From Volutella citrinella (lineage: Eukaryota; Ascomycota; Sordariomycetes; Hypocreales; Nectriaceae), in contig JAWZSP010000009.1 of NCBI GenBank assembly GCA_034401135.1, positions 1,488,001-1,552,000 on the forward strand: a stretch of DNA of 64,000 bases. The letters are read 5' to 3'. Under the pieces are notes generated by a model. It did not search any database and was not told the DNA's origin. It saw nothing but the letters and a program-made list of their open reading frames with translations. A program made the position numbers and the translations under genes. Shown piece after piece: positions 60,161 to 64,000 of the stretch; positions within the stretch are counted from its first letter, which is position 1, and the number at the start of each line of letters is the position of its first letter.

Positions 60161-63100
60161 CTTGGTAGTGGTGGAGGAGGAGGAGGAGGAGGAAGCTGTG
60201 ACGAGGCTACTCCTTGCCGATCGTGGTTACGCACGACGACGAGTGGGGTGTGATGAGTCGGGGATGGCACGCAGATATCGCAACGGCCAAAAGCTAAAAA
60301 CGAGTGACGTTGGTCCCTGGGAACCGGGCTGGCGGTGACGCGTGTCGTCTGCTTAGGGGGTGTGGTGCTCGATCGCTTGCTAGATGCCGAGGATGGGTTG
60401 GGTGAACTCTTTGTGCCGTTCGGCTCGCTCGTGCCGGGGCAGCAAACAGACGGAAAAGCAGGAGAAAGAGGTCAATGGATCAGTCGAGAGGACGAAAGAG
60501 AAGGAACAAAAAGGATCCAGGACGGACAGCGCTCGCAGAAGCACGCAGATGCAAGACCAGACCAGACCAGACCAGACCAAAGCAGCGGGGGGTGGGGAAA
60601 AAGGACACACACGGGAATACATGGGAATCCCGAGCAGACGAGGGGAGCGGCTCAGGGCGGTTTTTGCATCGCGCTCGCCCAGACGGAGACAGACAGCTGC
60701 TGAGCCTGCTGGGTGCAAGGCCTGCTGTCCTGGCCCAGCGCACGTTGGCCCATGGTCCATGCCGATCCTGACGCCTCCGTCAACAAAAACTGGGACGGGC
60801 TGCAGGCAGAGGCGCAAGAGGCAGTCAAAGTGATACACCGGCCTGCCAACCAGACGGAGCAGAAATATTGTGGGATGACGTCTTGTTCGTATTGCTCCAC
60901 AATTGTGTGGTGACGGGGCTCCAGAGCTCTGCACATCCCGCCCCACCCTTTTGCTTATTTTTAGACCCCTGTGCCTTGCTCCCCTGCCGCGGGAGTGCCT
61001 TCCAGTGCTTCCAGGTGCCACCCACCTGTGGCCGCCGTCGGTAAGGTAGGTACCTACGTGATGGGCGCGCGCCGCCCAACCCAACTGCCACCAGGTGCCA
61101 CCAGGTGCCGCCACCTACGAGGGTGTGTCCGCCGTGCCCCTACCGTGCCTGTGAAACATGCGCCTGGTACATAGCGCCGCGGTGCTTACAGCTCTGCTGC
61201 GTCGCACGAGCCCGCCTGCGTCTTGGGCGGTGCTGGCGGCGCTGGGCATCACCCGCTGGCGACCCCTCCCATAATCAGCAGTGGACACTAAGACCCAACA
61301 GCGGCTGCGGCAAGGGAGCTTGCGCGTCGTCGTGTCTGCAGCCTTCGGACTCCCGTCGCCCACCGCCGTCGTCGCCGCTCGTCTACGAGACGGGAGACGA
61401 GACGGCCGACGGGCGGGATTCTTTCAGATACGAAGAACTCTGCTTCCCTCGCGGCTTGGCTAGGCCAGGGGCCAGAGACACACACTGAGCGATGGCGGGC
61501 GGCAGGGACGCTTTGCAGCACGCCACAGCGCGCCACAACCGTTCATGGCGTCCCACCACGCATCCTGCAGTGCAGTGCCCGCCCTGCACCACTCACCAGT
61601 CACCACGCGCCCTCTGTGGCCGCGCCCAACCTGACCTATCCGCAAGTGTCACGCAAGTCACGGTCGATATTGGGATTGCACGGTCCGTGCCCGGTGTCGG
61701 TCCATGCTTGTCTCACTCAGCGAACTACCTGAGGTGGTTATTGCCTTTGAGCGCTTTGTCGTGCTGCTGGATCTGACTGTGCAATATTACCTCCGAGCTG
61801 GTGGCAGTGGAGGGGATTGTCCTTTGGTGAATCGCGCTGAGTGAGGCTCTGTGGAGACAAACCCCCCCATCATCGAAACTTGAAAGGTCGTCATGCCTAT
61901 TATGCGGGGTCCCTGTTTTTTTTTTCTCGCTTGTCCTTGATGCCGTGTCATGCTCTTGTCATGGCGCACCCACCCCTGTGCCAATGCGCCAGCATGCCGT
62001 CGATCGCCGTTGTCTTGCCGGTTTGGCTGTGTTGTGTGTGCCATCTGAACGTCACGCTCTTTGCCCCAACCTCGGTCGCCCAGTATCTTTTGCCTCTGCC
62101 CGTGCCCGCGCCTCTATTTTTGCTCTGCCCTCAGCCCACCCTTTTGCCCTTTGTCTGCCTCCCTTCACCGAGCGTCTGCGGCTGCACCGCTTCGTCCTGT
62201 GTGGGCAGGGAACCCCTTCGAAGCCTGCATTGCCTCTGCCCATTCCTTAATAGCGCACCTCGTATCCAGCCAGACATCGCCAACACATGCAGCCGACGGA
62301 GCGGTGGCCAAGCTTTGCCCGCCTGATTGCCAGACCCCGTCCCGTCCCATTTTTAGAAGCCGTCGCATGGACTTGCTCGAATAACACTCGCCCGTAGCCT
62401 GGTGGTTCGCCGCCGCCACATGTTGACCCCCACTTTCGGGATGAAGCTATTTCCGTTTGTCGGCTCCAAGATATTTCCGTAAAGCCTGTTGAGTGAGGAG
62501 CCCGCGCGATGCGATGCACAATCTAGCCGCCAGCCGTGCCACGACGGGTCTCTTGACGCCCTCACCGTCACATCATCTCCGTGGTACTACACGGAAAATG
62601 CATATTGCCGTCTCGGTCTTCCCGATGCCTCCGCCCGTATGCACTTATATATATGATGCTCTCCCGTCTCAAACACGCGAGTCCCAAAACGGCTTCGACA
62701 GGGGCACTTCCAGCCGCTAAGGGGCACACTTAACGACAGCGTCGTAGCCGCAGGTACTCAATCTGGAGCTTATTGGCACATTCAGCCTTCCGTCGAACAG
62801 TCGAGACTCGCCAGACAAGCAACGTCCCCGGCCTCGCATGAGGGCAGTGCCTTGACGAAATTGTCCTTAAGCCACCGGGCTCATTTCAAACGCTCAGGGA
62901 TATGAGAAACGGAGGATGCCTCGTTACACATTGGGCAAGGAGCAAGTCACCATTGCCAGCTAGCTAACAGATAGGTCGTGTGGTTGGGAAAAGGCATCTG
63001 CCCAGATCTCTCGCCCCTTGCCCATGTGCACATTTGAATCACTCTCCTCTGCGCCCCAGGATGCCAGGCTCATATTTGATATCAAACGCAACATTCACGA

Positions 63101-64000
63101 TAGACAGGCTGCCAAGATCCAGGCTCTTGTGGACAAAGCTGCCCAACTCAATCTTTGCTCCACGAGTCCCTAAAAATGCCCATCCAAGGACAATTGCAGC
63201 ACAGGGAAAAACACTACCAGTATCATCTGATAATTTGGGAATTTCGTATTTGGCTTGTAAGGGGGTGCTCGAATAGCCACGCTCGCATGCGTCACCGTGA
63301 GTCTGCCTTGCCCTAGCGAAACTAATGGGAGTGACAAGTCCGGGTTATGCTGTTTTGGAACTAATACTGGGACGCAATCAACTGCTTAGGTGGGGTCGAA
63401 AGATCCTTAGGCTTTCTGGCTATCGTAAGTGATTGGGCTGGAGTATGAGCCTGAGCTGAAGTCCAATCAATGCAAGTTCACGGGGTTCAAGCTTTCCGAG
63501 TGGCCACCAGAGTCCCCAGACAGGCTCTTGGCCCCCAAACCAACCCCCGGGTGACATTCACCGCTACATGTCCATTCTCCGTGCCAAGTTTCCGGCTTGC
63601 AGAAAGGTAGTTCGTTTGACGGGTACGTCTAAAAATATTCTCCCAAGTGTCTGCAGGGTTCGTGCAGGTTGGAGAGTCCGGGGGCGGTTGGATACAATGG
63701 GACGAACGCCCAAGTCCCCGCCTACCTCATCCTGCAGCTGACGACGCCAGACTGTTCGAGCAACAATTGACCTGAAGCGAGATTGGTCATGTTGGACAAA
63801 AGTCACGCCGTGTCCGATAGTTGGGGGCTTGCCCGGTTTGCCCATGCAGCTCCTGAAACTGCAAAGTCATAAGCCTCAACGGCATGCATTCTCCTAATCT
63901 ACTCATTACAGAAACCAGCCCATCATCTTAGTCGACTAGCTCGTCACAAGGATAACCGGGCCAGAACTTGCCCCTCGAGTTGAAGGCGCTATCCCAATTT
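60161..64000. other. Chitin synthase upstream region and gene-poor right edge
   Basis: 3.8 kb with no supportable gene up to the window end. The first kilobase should contain the chitin synthase promoter, with a GGA repeat (60,172-60,196) and an ACCAG repeat (60,554-60,579). GCCACCAGGT-type repeats lie near 61,075-61,110. A TATATATAT stretch at about 62,645-62,655 could be a promoter element but has no gene behind it that I recognise. Confidence 0.5.
60554..60579. repeat. ACCAG pentanucleotide repeat
   Basis: About five tandem copies about 400 bp upstream of the chitin synthase start. Simple repeat with no known role. Confidence 0.8.

Noticed and set aside
63564..63845. 93-codon minus-strand frame near the right edge
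   Set aside because: Too short, no domain or signal; could be an exon of an unseen gene but nothing supports it.

Overview
The window reads as nuclear chromosome from a filamentous ascomycete, most likely a sordariomycete and possibly Hypocreales. This is judged from gene families and layout. Genes are intron-bearing, with short (about 48-112 nt) GT...AG introns, usually with a CTAAC/CTGAC-like branch site. Coding regions are GC-rich, intergenic spaces are long, and the products are typical of such fungi: class III chitin synthase, CFEM protein, secreted tyrosinase, proteinase K-type subtilase, GH28 exopolygalacturonase, catalase-peroxidase, GPI-anchored wall proteins, F-box/ankyrin proteins and a fungal highly reducing polyketide synthase. 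No tRNA, rRNA, CRISPR or intact transposon was recognised.

Layout. 0-4.3 kb: the first 85 codons of a polyketide synthase (minus strand, running off the left edge) and, across a 2.4 kb gap, a three-exon UDP-glycosyltransferase. This looks like the edge of a biosynthetic cluster. 4.6-13.1 kb: a fungal-specific membrane-anchored protein, an F-box/ankyrin protein with an acidic repeat tract, a Cys-rich GPI protein, and an F-box-like gene whose frame continues past two in-frame TAG codons. 13.1-18.8 kb: no supportable gene. 18.8-24.2 kb: secreted tyrosinase (eight exons), a fluoroacetate-dehalogenase-like hydrolase and an exopolygalacturonase (seven exons). 25.7-32.9 kb: a multi-pass membrane protein with an apparent single-base frameshift, a secreted subtilase and an acyl-CoA dehydrogenase. 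35.2-44.9 kb: catalase-peroxidase with a possible mitochondrial presequence from an upstream start, a second multi-pass membrane protein, a secreted protein that looks like a metallopeptidase fold with its zinc ligands lost, and a Ser/Thr-rich GPI protein. 45-50.5 kb: no supportable gene. 50.5-60.2 kb: a CFEM GPI protein, a chitin-deacetylase-like CE4 enzyme and, convergent with it, class III chitin synthase. 60.2-64 kb: no supportable gene.

Themes. Much of the content is secreted or wall-directed: chitin synthesis and modification, GPI proteins, protease, pectinase and tyrosinase. This fits a soil, plant-associated or insect/nematode-associated lifestyle without deciding between them. Apart from the PKS-glycosyltransferase pair I see no operon-like functional unit. 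I did not find an unmistakably new system. The best leads are the two disrupted reading frames, the dehalogenase with a complete fluoride pocket, the dual-start catalase-peroxidase, and the polyketide cluster edge. Exon boundaries were derived by hand from splice signals and frame continuity and have no transcript support here.
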